NCBI GenBank assembly: GCA_018715645.1
Contig: DVLE01000093.1
Span: 20,882 to 84,881, forward strand
Reading direction: 5' to 3'
DNA from: Candidatus Merdisoma merdipullorum
Lineage (GTDB): Bacteria > Bacillota > Clostridia > Lachnospirales > Lachnospiraceae
Length of the DNA stretch: 64,000 nt
In this document: piece after piece, positions 47,915 through 56,517 of the stretch
How the letters are laid out: each line of letters starts with the position of its first letter
How positions within the stretch are numbered: position 1 is the first letter of the stretch
Made by a program: the position numbers and the translations under genes
The notes under the pieces: generated by a model
The model's input: only the letters and a program-made list of their open reading frames with translations
Databases searched by the model: none
Told to the model about the DNA's origin: nothing

Positions 47915-48925
47915 CTACTTTTTTATATATCTCTGATTTCTACTATTCGGTTTCTCTGGTATGGTCATCTGAATCAGATTCCACTCCATTGCGGGGCGAA
48001 GATAATTTCTGCGAAAACCCTCTCTGGATTTTAGCTTCAGCTTTTCCATAAGGGCTTTACTTGTATAAGGAATATCGTATTCCATAACAGCGAGCAGCCT
48101 TTTGACACATTCAGAAAGCTGCTCGTTTTCTTCTCCTATCTGGCCGGAAACATCATCCAGGATTCTATCAATCTGAGACAGCATAAACTCAATAAAAATT
48201 GTTGACGCGCCTTCTGCATGGCATTTTGCTATAGCATTGTAATATTCATCCTGAAATTTTTCTATCTGCCCTTCAATCGGAATATATGCAAACACAGGCT
48301 TCCATTTAGAAAGGATAGCCGTATGCCACAGTCTTGCTATTCTGCCGTTGCCGTCTGAAAATGGATGGATAAAAACAAACTCATAATGAAATACGCTGCT
48401 CAAAACCAGAGGATGAACGCTGGACTGCGCTCTTTTCATCCACCCAAACAAATCGTCCATAAGCTGCGGCACCAATCGTGCAGGCGGCGCCATAAAAATA
48501 CACTGATCGCCGTTAAACACTCCTTCTTCTCCCCGGCGAAATTCACCGGATTCCTCTACCACATATTTTGTCATAATACCGTGAAATTGTTTCAGGCATT
48601 TGATACTGTATGGTTCAATTTCAGATATACGTTCGTAAGCTGCATAGGCATTTTTGACTTCCTGTATTTCTTTCTGTTCTCCCAATACAGTCCTGCCATT
48701 GATAACATCCCTGACCTGTCCCAGAGAAAGCGAATTAGCCTCGATCTTCAGAGAGGAATGTATCGATTTAATACGATTATTTTTTCTCAGACGTGGTTTT
48801 TCCTCCAAAGCGCCGATCGTCGTAATACGTCCAATTTTTTCAGAAATGGACGATACATACGATACTATTGCATCCGTTATCATAAAAGGCGGCTTATAAG
48901 CTTCTATGAAAAACACCTCCTCCAT
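47915..48925 (-). CDS. Fic-domain protein (AMP-transferase type)
   Basis: The preferred start is the ATG at 48925, because a SigA promoter's -10 (48957-48962) lies inside the longer frame. The 336-residue protein has a Fic motif HPFSDGNGR (187-195) with all key residues, so it should transfer AMP (or another nucleotide) to a hydroxyl. SSLKIEAN (57-64) is at the position of the inhibitory helix motif, though with Ala after the Glu. The C-terminus looks like a winged helix, which may bind DNA. No antitoxin gene is adjacent. Confidence 0.88.
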   Translation of the reverse strand: MEEVFFIEAYKPPFMITDAIVSYVSSISEKIGRITTIGALEEKPRLRKNNRIKSIHSSLKIEANSLSLGQVRDVINGRTVLGEQKEIQEVKNAYAAYERISEIEPYSIKCLKQFHGIMTKYVVEESGEFRRGEEGVFNGDQCIFMAPPARLVPQLMDDLFGWMKRAQSSVHPLVLSSVFHYEFVFIHPFSDGNGRIARLWHTAILSKWKPVFAYIPIEGQIEKFQDEYYNAIAKCHAEGASTIFIEFMLSQIDRILDDVSGQIGEENEQLSECVKRLLAVMEYDIPYTSKALMEKLKLKSREGFRRNYLRPAMEWNLIQMTIPEKPNSRNQRYIKK

Positions 48926-48945
48926 CTTGCGTATTATCTTGCGTA
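48924..48945. repeat. Direct repeat over the fic start (possible operator)
   Basis: TACGCAAGAT occurs twice on the minus strand, two bases apart, between the fic promoter and start codon. A tandem site placed here would suit a repressor, perhaps the Fic protein's own winged helix. Confidence 0.5.
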
Positions 48946-48956
48946 CTTTCTTCCTC

Positions 48957-48985
48957 ATTATACATGTGCGAAACAGAAACTTCAA
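48957..48985 (-). promoter_or_regulatory. Promoter of the fic gene
   Basis: TTGAAG, 17 bases, TATAAT on the minus strand. It fixes the gene start downstream of 48950. Confidence 0.75.
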
Positions 48986-49021
48986 GCTCTTGTACTGTAA
49001 AGTCCGGCTCTTTTATCCGAT

Positions 49022-49357
49022 CTATGATTCCTGTTTGCCGTCATTCTTCTTTTTCCATACTGCCAGTATATTATAAAGAGTAAAAAGTATTGTGGCGGCT
49101 CCCGTTATGATTGTGATAATTTCTGTATCCGTCTGACTGAAATAATAAGTAATCATGCAGCCGGTTATGAACTGCAGCGCCGTCCACTGTATGATACTTA
49201 CCATATCATCTTTCCTGTTTTTACATAACTCGCACTCCGCTACGCAGAAAAATCCATATAAAATAATCATAACTCCGGTCCTATTGTCTTTCTGCAAAAA
49301 CGTAATCAAAATAATCGTGAGAATAAACAACGGCAGCACGGAAAAAGATTTTTTCAT
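49022..49357 (-). CDS. Small four-helix membrane protein next to the two-component system
   Basis: The start is the ATG at 49357 with AGGAGGGGGG upstream. The 111-residue product has about four hydrophobic segments (8-22, 30-46, 57-74 and 80-100) and short charged ends. It follows the histidine kinase gene by 37 bases and is likely cotranscribed. It could be an immunity, processing or accessory membrane protein of that system; no family was recognised. Confidence 0.7.
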   Translation of the reverse strand: MKKSFSVLPLFILTIILITFLQKDNRTGVMIILYGFFCVAECELCKNRKDDMVSIIQWTALQFITGCMITYYFSQTDTEIITIITGAATILFTLYNILAVWKKKNDGKQES

Positions 49358-49394
49358 GGATACTGTCCCCCCTCCTGTCTGTAAATATAAATTT

Positions 49395-50732
49395 TTATTT
49401 TTTCCCCTCAATTCCCTCAAAGGAAAGGGTTGCCACAGCCCGGAACACTCCTCCTTCCCAGGCCGTGTTCACTGTTCCATCGTACTTTCCGGCTGCGGTC
49501 CGGGCGCTTTCCAGTCCGAAGCCGTGGATTCCGCCCTCCGTCTTGGTGGACTTCAGGGTTCCGCCTTCCTCCTTGGGCTTTTCCGCAAAGCCGTTTTCTA
49601 CTTTGATCACCAGCATCTGGTGGATTCTTCGTATGGCAAGACGTACAAATCTTTGATCCCCTTCGGCCTTTTCTGCGGCCTCCAACCCGTTATCCAAAAG
49701 ATTTCCCAGAATCGCGCACAGATCCGCGCTCCGGATATTTGTGTTCCTGGGAAATTCCGCTTCCGCGCGGAAACGTATCTGCTTTCCGGCCGCAGCCGCA
49801 GCCTTGCTGTTGATCAGGTAATCCACGGTCTCATCGCCCGTCCAGACGCGGTTCGTCATCTCACGGACCGGTTCCTGCAGCTCGTCCAGATATGCAAGCG
49901 CCTCCTTATATTTTTCATGGGAGAGATACCCGCGCAGCAGCAGGATATGATTGTGCAGATCGTGGAACAGTCTGGCGTTTACGGCGTAGGCGCGGTTCAA
50001 AGCCGTATAGTCCCGTTCCAAAAGCCGCGCCTGCTCCTCCCGAAGCCTTAAAAGCTCGCGTTCTGTCTCATACTGGCGTCTCATGCTGAACACCAGCACG
50101 CACACCAGCAAAATGATAGAAAGGATCATCCACATGGCCAGCTCATCTGGCGGAATCGGAAGCGCCCTCTGCTCCGAGAGAGTCAGCGTAGCCAGAAAGC
50201 CCGTCAGAACCGCCAGGGAAGCCAGGCGAATCCCTTCCTTCTCTGTTTTCTCTTTCTTTCCTGACAGAATCAGGATGAAAACCGCGAGGATGAGATAAAG
50301 TCCCCAGGCGGCTGCCTGTCCCTCCAGGGTATCCCTCTCAAGGAAGGCGGAGGAATCAAAGCAAATCCCCAAAAGCGCCGCCGTAAGAAAGCGAAAGAGG
50401 GCGACGGCTATCTCGTAAAATATGCCGAAAAACAGACCCATTCTTTTTTCGATTCCCCAAAAGCGTCCCAGGCAAAAGGCAATGCAGACAGCCTCCCCGG
50501 CCAGCCAGTACAGGTCGGGAACCCCTATCAGACAACAAGCGGCTGAAATCGCCGCTCCCCCAAGAGCCGCAGCCGCCCATCTCTTTTTTTCGGGCGCTCT
50601 GTTCTGCGCGCCGCCCTTTCCCGCTCCCTTTCCGGTATCTGAAAATCCGGAAAGAAGAAGCAGGCAAAGACTTACCCGAAGCGCCCCTGCCAGCCCTTCG
50701 GAAAGCAGGAATCCCCACAATCCAGCCTTCAT
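49395..50732 (-). CDS. Sensor histidine kinase (GHKL/AgrC-like)
   Basis: The start is the ATG at 50732, overlapping the response regulator stop by four bases (ATGA); an earlier TTG is less likely. The 445-residue protein has six or seven membrane helices (about 1-215), then a coiled-coil helix with the phospho-acceptor segment FHDLHNHILLLR (near 275) and a GHKL ATPase with LGNLLDNGLEAAE and GGIHGFGL. This is the peptide- or signal-sensing AgrC type. Confidence 0.88.
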   Translation of the reverse strand: MKAGLWGFLLSEGLAGALRVSLCLLLLSGFSDTGKGAGKGGAQNRAPEKKRWAAAALGGAAISAACCLIGVPDLYWLAGEAVCIAFCLGRFWGIEKRMGLFFGIFYEIAVALFRFLTAALLGICFDSSAFLERDTLEGQAAAWGLYLILAVFILILSGKKEKTEKEGIRLASLAVLTGFLATLTLSEQRALPIPPDELAMWMILSIILLVCVLVFSMRRQYETERELLRLREEQARLLERDYTALNRAYAVNARLFHDLHNHILLLRGYLSHEKYKEALAYLDELQEPVREMTNRVWTGDETVDYLINSKAAAAAGKQIRFRAEAEFPRNTNIRSADLCAILGNLLDNGLEAAEKAEGDQRFVRLAIRRIHQMLVIKVENGFAEKPKEEGGTLKSTKTEGGIHGFGLESARTAAGKYDGTVNTAWEGGVFRAVATLSFEGIEGKK

Positions 50733-51448
50733 ATGTGTTTCCCCCAATAGCTGTTGATCTGTTCTTTTACGGACTGCAGATGGGAACGGCTGATCGGCAA
50801 AGCTGTTCCGTTCTTCAAAACCGCCATGCCGTCCTTCACCTGCATAATATGAATCAGATTGATGATACAGCCCCTGTCAATAAACAAAAATTCTTCCGCG
50901 TTCAGCTCCTCCCATACCTGTTGGAGACTTTTTCGCACCTTTGCAGTACCGCTGCCTGTGACGATGCAGGCGTTCCTGCCCTCCCGCTCGATATAGAGGA
51001 TTTCTTTATACGGAAGCCGCTCAAGCCTGCTGCTGGTCTGAATCGTATAGGTCCGCCCATCTTCCAGTTCCAGAAGCTTTACCGCATCCCGGATGGCTCC
51101 GGGGAGCCTTCGTTCCAGTTCGCTTTTCGGCACATAGCGGAACACCGAAAGCTCAAAGGCGTCAATAGCATATTCCACATGGGAAGTAATAAAAATAATT
51201 TTTATATCCGGCAAAAACGGGCGGATTTTCCCGGCAAGTTCCATGCCCGTGACGCCCGGCATTTCGATGTCCAGCAAAAGCAGATCAAAAAAGAAGCCAT
51301 CTTCGGTGATGTCACAGAGCAGATTCCTGCTGTCTGTGTAAGAAATCACCCTTCCGATGCTTCCGCACTGATGAAGTCCTTCCTCGGCGGCCCTTGCACA
51401 GACCGAAACCATATGTTTGTCATCGTCACAGACTGCTATCTGCAGCAT
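50729..51448 (-). CDS. LytTR response regulator
   Basis: The 239-residue protein has a receiver domain (1-120) with the phospho-acceptor Asp60 in LLLLDIEMPG and the acid pair CDDD near 7-10, then a LytTR DNA-binding domain (about 135-235; ISRSHLQSVKEQI). LytTR regulators bind paired direct repeats upstream of targets. It is expressed with its kinase, which it overlaps by four bases. Confidence 0.93.
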   Translation of the reverse strand: MLQIAVCDDDKHMVSVCARAAEEGLHQCGSIGRVISYTDSRNLLCDITEDGFFFDLLLLDIEMPGVTGMELAGKIRPFLPDIKIIFITSHVEYAIDAFELSVFRYVPKSELERRLPGAIRDAVKLLELEDGRTYTIQTSSRLERLPYKEILYIEREGRNACIVTGSGTAKVRKSLQQVWEELNAEEFLFIDRGCIINLIHIMQVKDGMAVLKNGTALPISRSHLQSVKEQINSYWGKHI

Positions 51449-51466
51449 AGCCGTCTCCCTTCCTGC

Positions 51467-51494
51467 TCCTTCGTACTCTATCCTTCGTACTCTA
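51467..51494. repeat. Perfect 14-bp tandem repeat in the regulator leader
   Basis: TAGAGTACGAAGGA occurs twice back to back on the minus strand, just after the promoter's expected start site. It may be a regulator binding site or a recent slip duplication. Confidence 0.7.
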
Positions 51495-51507
51495 AGTATC
51501 TTGATTT

Positions 51508-51536
51508 AGTATACAAAAAAAGCCCTTGAAATTCAA
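51508..51536 (-). promoter_or_regulatory. Promoter of the two-component operon, overlapping the tRNA terminator
   Basis: TTGAAT, 17 bases, TATACT on the minus strand. The -35 lies inside the terminator hairpin of the upstream tRNA gene. Confidence 0.7.
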
Positions 51537-51543
51537 GGGCTTT
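51514..51543 (-). terminator. Terminator after tRNA-Glu
   Basis: A perfect stem (AAAGCCCTTGAA with TTCAAGGGCTTT, near-continuous palindrome) followed on the minus strand by seven T. Confidence 0.9.
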
Positions 51544-51547
51544 AAAG

Positions 51548-51619
51548 CAGTCGATAGGGGAATCGAACCCCTGTTTCCGCCGTGAGAGGGCGGCGTCTTA
51601 ACCGCTTGACCAATCGACC
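51548..51619 (-). tRNA. tRNA-Glu, anticodon CUC
   Basis: The 72-base sequence begins GGTCGATTGGTCAAGCGG and folds as a cloverleaf. The anticodon stem CCGCC/GGCGG closes the loop CTCTCAC, giving anticodon CUC. The T loop is GTTCGATTCC. The first pair is G-U, and the discriminator is G. The CCA end is not encoded. The sequence is close to other Firmicute tRNA-Glu genes, and a GAG-specific copy fits a moderately G/C-rich genome. Confidence 0.95.
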
Positions 51620-51686
51620 AAATGCTCTGACGCACTGCCAGCTTGACTAATATATCATAGTTTTTTTGAAAATGCAAGCACTTTTT

Positions 51687-52439
51687 CTAATTTTTTTGCC
51701 GGACAAACACATACGTATTTTCATCCGACTGCCCGCTGACAAAGCGGTAGCCCAGCCGGTCAAATTCCTTGGCTTCCTCCGGCTTCTCCGCCTGGCGCTC
51801 CGCCAGAAAACGAACCATCTCTCCCCTTGCCATCTTGGCATAGGTTCCCTTCTGCACAATTTTGCCGCCCGACCATTCTCCAAAGACGCAGGTGATAAAC
51901 CGATCTTCCGGCTCCAGAAAGGACTCCACGCAGCGGGAATACTCTTTGGAAGCCAGATTCAGCAGGGTACGGTCACTCTCTTTATATACCTCCTGATAGA
52001 TCCTGCCTCCCCAAAAGCCGTACAGATCTTTTGCCTCTCCTACCGGCAGCCGGGCCTGCATCTCCAGACGATAGGGAGTCACTCCATCCATGGGCTTCAA
52101 TACCCCGTAAAATCCTGACAGAATCCGAAGATGGGACTGTACCCAGGACAGCATATGCTCCTCAAAGACGGCCGGAGCCATATATTGATACTGGATTCCC
52201 TCATAGGAGAGAACGGCGGGCGTCAGCCCTGCCCGCAGATTCATATCCTGAATCCGTTCATAATTCATCCGGGCCAGCTTTTCATTGCAGCCCCAGAGCT
52301 TCTTCGCCTCCTCAAAGGACAGCTCCCGCAGCCGTTCAAGAAGCTCCTCGGTCTTGTCCAGATATACCGGCTCCCCAAGGGGAGCCAGCATATCTGTATC
52401 CACATTCATCTTTTTGGCGGGTGAGATAATCAGTCTCAT
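51687..52439 (-). CDS. yaaA: YaaA family (UPF0246) peroxide stress protein
   Basis: The 250-residue protein begins RLIISPAKKMNVD, the signature of YaaA, which in E. coli lowers free iron during peroxide stress and has a DNA-binding cap fold. GFYGVLKPMDGVTPYRLEM (near 113) is the second conserved block. It overlaps bcp by four bases, so the two form a peroxide-defence pair. Confidence 0.92.
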   Translation of the reverse strand: MRLIISPAKKMNVDTDMLAPLGEPVYLDKTEELLERLRELSFEEAKKLWGCNEKLARMNYERIQDMNLRAGLTPAVLSYEGIQYQYMAPAVFEEHMLSWVQSHLRILSGFYGVLKPMDGVTPYRLEMQARLPVGEAKDLYGFWGGRIYQEVYKESDRTLLNLASKEYSRCVESFLEPEDRFITCVFGEWSGGKIVQKGTYAKMARGEMVRFLAERQAEKPEEAKEFDRLGYRFVSGQSDENTYVFVRQKN

Positions 52440-52891
52440 GAAAGCTCCTCCAGCATCTGCGCCGGATTATCCGCAGCCTTTACCTTATCAAAGGCTTTCA
52501 CAATGATTCCGTTTTCATCGATCAGGTAGGTGGTGCGGACCACGCCCATAGACACCTTTCCGTAATTCTTTTTTTCTTTCCAGACGTCATACGCCTGAAT
52601 CACTGTAAGCTCCGGATCCGCAAGCAGCGTAAAGTTCAGTCCCTGCTTCTCCTCAAATCTCTTATGGGAGGCTACAGAGTCCTTGCTGACGCCCAGGATC
52701 ACCGCTCCCTTCTCCTCAAACTGGGGACGAAGCTCTGAAAAGCCGCAGGCCTGTCTCGTGCAGCCCGGCGTATTGTCCTTCGGATAAAAATAAAGGATCA
52801 CTTTCTTTCCCGCATAGTCAGAGAGACTATGCTCCACCCCGTTCTGATCGGGAAGGGTAAAATCAGGCGCCTTGGTTCCTATTTCCAGCAT
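52436..52891 (-). CDS. bcp: Thioredoxin-dependent thiol peroxidase (Bcp/PrxQ)
   Basis: The start is the ATG at 52891 with GGAGGAAG upstream; the open frame runs 27 residues further into the preceding gene. The 151-residue protein has the peroxidatic motif YPKDNTPGCTRQACGF with two Cys five apart (near 47 and 52), typical of atypical 2-Cys PrxQ. It reduces hydroperoxides with thioredoxin. Confidence 0.95.
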   Translation of the reverse strand: MLEIGTKAPDFTLPDQNGVEHSLSDYAGKKVILYFYPKDNTPGCTRQACGFSELRPQFEEKGAVILGVSKDSVASHKRFEEKQGLNFTLLADPELTVIQAYDVWKEKKNYGKVSMGVVRTTYLIDENGIIVKAFDKVKAADNPAQMLEELS

Positions 52892-52931
52892 CTTACTTCC
52901 TCCTTTACAAATGATGTTCCTATGGGTACCC

Positions 52932-54125
52932 TCAGCCTGACAGGGTACCGTCTGTTCCAATGGAGATTCCAAAGGAAATCGATTCTAAGTTGCGATAAAA
53001 GCTTTCCGTCTTGCTTTCCTCAAGAAGACGCATCTGGTTCGCCTCGCTGACACAGGGAATCAGGCGGATTCCGGTTCCGTCTTCTCCGAGCGTCAGACTG
53101 ACCAGCATACTTTCATAAGTTCCGTTACTGAAAATGAAATTTCCGAGACTGTAAAAGATCGGTTTTCCCTGATAGTACTCGATTCCCTGAAGCACATGGG
53201 GATGAGCGCCGATCACCGCGTCGGCTCCGGCGTCGATATACTGCCTGGCCAGAGTCTTTTGATATTCTTCCGGCTGGTTATTCTTTTCGATTCCCCAGTG
53301 GACGTAGACCACAGTGAAATCACAGCTCTCCTCCGCCTTCTCTATCTCTTCCACCAGCGCCGAAGCGTCATAGGTCGTAAAGACGCCGGAGCTTCCTGAC
53401 GAAGCGTTCCAGGAAGCCACAGGAATCACGCGGCTGGCGCCCAGAAAGCCGATGGTTTTCCCGTTTATCTCAAAGGTCTTCAGGGCCTTTGCTTCCTCCA
53501 GGTTCTCTCCCGCCCCTACATGAGCGATCCCCGCCTGATCAAGCGTGTGCAGCGTCTCTGTCAGAGGACTCCGTCCAAAATCCAGCATGTGATTATTGGC
53601 AAGCGTCACAATGTCCACACTCAAATCGGAAAGCACGGAGATATAGCCCGGATCCACCCGGAAAGTGTACTCCTTCTCCTCCATGGCCTCTCCTGTAGTG
53701 CCGAACGGAAATTCCTGATTCAGCATAAAGACATCCGCGTCCCGCAGGACGGAAAGCAGTCCTTCTGAAGCCGCCGCCCCAATTCCCTGCTGATTATATT
53801 TGCTCTGAAGCAGATCGGTAAGGAACAGATCTCCCGCAAAGAGCAGGGTGACCGGATCCTCTCCCTCTTCCGGAAGTGAGATTTCCGCCGGTTCTTCTTC
53901 CGTACCTTCAGTCTGAGACGCTTCCCCGGTATCTTCCGCCGGTTCTTCCTCTTGTGATTCTTCCTCCTGCGGCTCTACCACATGAACCTGCGGCACCTCC
54001 GCCTCTGACCTTCCTCTCTCCGGAAGCTCCACAAGTCCCGCCGCCGCACAGACACCCAGGCTGGCGGCCAGCATCAGAACACAAATCAGCACTCCCTTTG
54101 CCAGACTTTTCAGAAATCTCCCCAT
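52932..54125 (-). CDS. CapA-family metallophosphoesterase-like protein (surface)
   Basis: The 397-residue protein has an N-terminal membrane helix or signal (about 8-30), an acidic linker (about 40-85), and a CapA-type domain with LLFAGDLFLTD (near 92), LANNHMLDFG (near 175), VYVHWGIE and GAHPHVLQGIE. CapA proteins make poly-gamma-glutamate in Bacillus, but many Firmicute homologues have unknown function. It follows nrdJ by 27 bases. Confidence 0.85.
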   Translation of the reverse strand: MGRFLKSLAKGVLICVLMLAASLGVCAAAGLVELPERGRSEAEVPQVHVVEPQEEESQEEEPAEDTGEASQTEGTEEEPAEISLPEEGEDPVTLLFAGDLFLTDLLQSKYNQQGIGAAASEGLLSVLRDADVFMLNQEFPFGTTGEAMEEKEYTFRVDPGYISVLSDLSVDIVTLANNHMLDFGRSPLTETLHTLDQAGIAHVGAGENLEEAKALKTFEINGKTIGFLGASRVIPVASWNASSGSSGVFTTYDASALVEEIEKAEESCDFTVVYVHWGIEKNNQPEEYQKTLARQYIDAGADAVIGAHPHVLQGIEYYQGKPIFYSLGNFIFSNGTYESMLVSLTLGEDGTGIRLIPCVSEANQMRLLEESKTESFYRNLESISFGISIGTDGTLSG

Positions 54126-54152
54126 CCGTCTCTCCTTTGCTGTCTTATTCTT

Positions 54153-56417
54153 TTAAGAACACTTGCTCCAGCCGCAGTTTTTGCAGATATTGCAGCCGCC
54201 CTCAAAGCTTAAGGGTTCTCCGCATTCGGGGCAAACGATCTTGGCTTTTTTCTCCGCCACTGCTTTGGGCTTGGGCGCAGGCTTCGTTTCCCCGCCTTCC
54301 TTTCTTCTGCGTTCCTTCAGCTCCTCCTGAACCTCCAGATACATATCAAGAAGCGCATTCCCCACCGCCATGGGACAGCAGGAGCCCTTGCTGGTATCCC
54401 CCTTCGTAGCCCTGCGCACCGTATAGGAAGGGCAGGAACCCGTGGAGTTGAGCTGATCGATGATGGTATAAATATCCACGCCTCCGCGGGCGCTGATAGA
54501 AATCATACGGGAAAGGCCGATCATAAAGTTGTTGCAGCCTCCCGTGGAACCCTTGCTCAGATAAATCTCAAGGAGAGCACCCGTGTGCGGATCAAACAGA
54601 GCGATGCAGTGCAGGCTTCCGCAGCCTGTGATCAGCTTCCTTTTCTTGCCAAGCACGTCGTCGTTCACCTTGATGATCTCGCCTCTCAAAAGCCCTTCGC
54701 CTGCGGCCACGCCCTTTTTCGTGTCCGTCGTCAGGATTCCCACACGCTTGCAGCCGTCACGGAAGATAGTGATTCCCTTGAGACCGCGCTCATAGGCATA
54801 AAGGTACAGCCGTTCCGTCTCCTCCACGGTAAAGGAATTTGGTACATTGACCGTGGAGCTTATGGAAGCGTCGATATGCTCCTGCCAGATGGACTGCATA
54901 TCGATCCGCTGCCGGTAATCCAGCGTCATAGCCGTCACAAAGAAGTCCGGAAGATTTCCCTCATCCTTAATCTTATGCTCTTTCATATACCGCTCTACGA
55001 TAGGCGTGTATACCTTGTAGTAGACGTCGCTTCCATGCAGGGATTCCGTCTTTCTCTCATAATAATTGGCATAGATAGGCTCGATGCCTCCGGAGATTCC
55101 AAGCATCGTGGAAAGCGTTCCCGTAGGCGCGATCGTAAGAAGCTGGGAGTTGCGAAGCCCGTATTTCTGGACAAGCTCCCGCGTGCGCTCCGTGGTATTT
55201 AAGAGGAAATACGGCGTACTCATAATCTCCTCTACCTTGCACTCCGGAAACGCTCCTTCTTCCTTTGCCAGAAGGGCTGACATCTCAATCGCCGTATCCG
55301 CCATGGCAAAGCCAATCTTATCGCAGATCTCTACGGCGTCCGCCTCTCCGTAGGTAAGTCCCAGTTTCAGAAGCATGTCCGCCAAGCCCATGATTCCAAG
55401 TCCGATCTGCCGCCAGCTCGCCACGCTCTCCTGCTGCTCCTTTAAAGGATGCAGAGGCAGCCCTTCGTCCAGGACCTCGTTCAGCGCCTTTACACAGATC
55501 CGCACGCAGTCCTTAAACATGGCAAAATCAAAATACGCATTATCTTCAAAGGGGTTCTGTACAAACTCCGAAAGATTCATGCTTCCAAGCAGACAGCTTC
55601 CGCCTGCCGGCAGCGGCTCCTCCGCGCAGGGATTTACGCCTGCATAGGAAAAACTCTTTGTATTGGAAAGCAGGTTCCATTCCCGGATGCGGTCCCAGAA
55701 CAGAGCGCCCGGCTCCGCATAATCCCAGTTTGTCTCCGCCAGATGATGGAACAGATCCCTCGCCATGATTTTCTTCTCTATCTTCTGCCCTGTCTCCTCT
55801 CTTGTATAGTGCAGGGTAAACGGCTGATTCTCCTTTACAGCCTCCATAAATTCATTGCTGACACGAACAGAAATGTTCGCTTTCGTCACCTTGTTCAGAT
55901 CTGTTTTCAGATCTACAAACTCCTCCACGTCCGGATGCGAGCAGTCGATGGAGATCATCAGCGCTCCCCTTCTGCCGTTCTGCCCGATCAGGCTTGTCAC
56001 CAGGGAATACAGCTCCATGAAAGATACCGCTCCGCTGGTCTCCTTGGCAGCGTTGTTGATCGCGGCGCCCCTGGGACTTAAGCCGGAAATATCAATGCCG
56101 CAGCCGCCTCCATAGCTGTAGGTGCGCGCAAGCTTTGTGGCGCAGTTGAAAATACTCTCGATATTGTCCTCCGGAGGCGTAATCACATAGCAGTTAGACA
56201 GACTGATTTTTTTCCCGTGGCTTTGAAGCCCCCGATTGGACAGAATCCTTCCGCCGAACAAAAACTTCTTTTCCCTGATCAGCTGCGCGACTTCCTTATT
56301 TCCTCCGCTGATACGCGTAATCCATTCCTCAAAATTTTCATTCTCAAAACAGTACTTCTTTTTCCAAATATCAATTCCAAGTTGATTTCCGCTTCCCAGC
56401 CATTCCTTTTCATCCAT
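54153..56417 (-). CDS. nrdJ: Class II (adenosylcobalamin-dependent) ribonucleotide reductase
   Basis: The start is the ATG at 56417 with TGGAG upstream. The 754-residue enzyme makes deoxyribonucleotides without oxygen or a second subunit. The catalytic NPCAEEPLP (Asn-Pro-Cys-Ala-Glu) motif is near 270, the redox partners in SLSNCYVI and SCPSYTVRR, and the C-terminus has a zinc ribbon CPECG...CKNCGW. B12-dependence agrees with the anaerobic context. Two NrdR boxes overlap its promoter. Confidence 0.93.
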   Translation of the reverse strand: MDEKEWLGSGNQLGIDIWKKKYCFENENFEEWITRISGGNKEVAQLIREKKFLFGGRILSNRGLQSHGKKISLSNCYVITPPEDNIESIFNCATKLARTYSYGGGCGIDISGLSPRGAAINNAAKETSGAVSFMELYSLVTSLIGQNGRRGALMISIDCSHPDVEEFVDLKTDLNKVTKANISVRVSNEFMEAVKENQPFTLHYTREETGQKIEKKIMARDLFHHLAETNWDYAEPGALFWDRIREWNLLSNTKSFSYAGVNPCAEEPLPAGGSCLLGSMNLSEFVQNPFEDNAYFDFAMFKDCVRICVKALNEVLDEGLPLHPLKEQQESVASWRQIGLGIMGLADMLLKLGLTYGEADAVEICDKIGFAMADTAIEMSALLAKEEGAFPECKVEEIMSTPYFLLNTTERTRELVQKYGLRNSQLLTIAPTGTLSTMLGISGGIEPIYANYYERKTESLHGSDVYYKVYTPIVERYMKEHKIKDEGNLPDFFVTAMTLDYRQRIDMQSIWQEHIDASISSTVNVPNSFTVEETERLYLYAYERGLKGITIFRDGCKRVGILTTDTKKGVAAGEGLLRGEIIKVNDDVLGKKRKLITGCGSLHCIALFDPHTGALLEIYLSKGSTGGCNNFMIGLSRMISISARGGVDIYTIIDQLNSTGSCPSYTVRRATKGDTSKGSCCPMAVGNALLDMYLEVQEELKERRRKEGGETKPAPKPKAVAEKKAKIVCPECGEPLSFEGGCNICKNCGWSKCS

Positions 56418-56432
56418 GATTCCCCACTCCAA

Positions 56433-56448
56433 TCTCCATATATAGTTG
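56433..56448 (-). promoter_or_regulatory. NrdR box, promoter-distal
   Basis: The core CTATATATGG matches the NrdR consensus core at nine of ten positions. Its core starts 32 bases from that of the upstream box, about three helical turns. Confidence 0.7.
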
Positions 56449-56458
56449 TGCAATTCCT

Positions 56459-56487
56459 ATACTAGCACAAGATATAGGTTTCCTCAA
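56459..56487 (-). promoter_or_regulatory. Promoter of nrdJ with an NrdR box (56465-56480) in the spacer
   Basis: TTGAGG, 17 bases, TAGTAT on the minus strand. The spacer contains CTATATCTTG, an NrdR core matching at nine of ten positions, so the repressor would cover the promoter. Confidence 0.72.
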
Positions 56488-56517
56488 GAGTTTTTTCACT
56501 GCTGACTGACAGAATTT

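Noticed and set aside
51548..51619. tRNA-Glu as an attachment site of an integrated element
   Set aside because: No integrase, direct repeat of the tRNA end, or mobile cargo is in view.
52925..52949. Terminator at the end of the CapA-like gene
   Set aside because: An 8-bp stem spans the stop codon but no T run follows.
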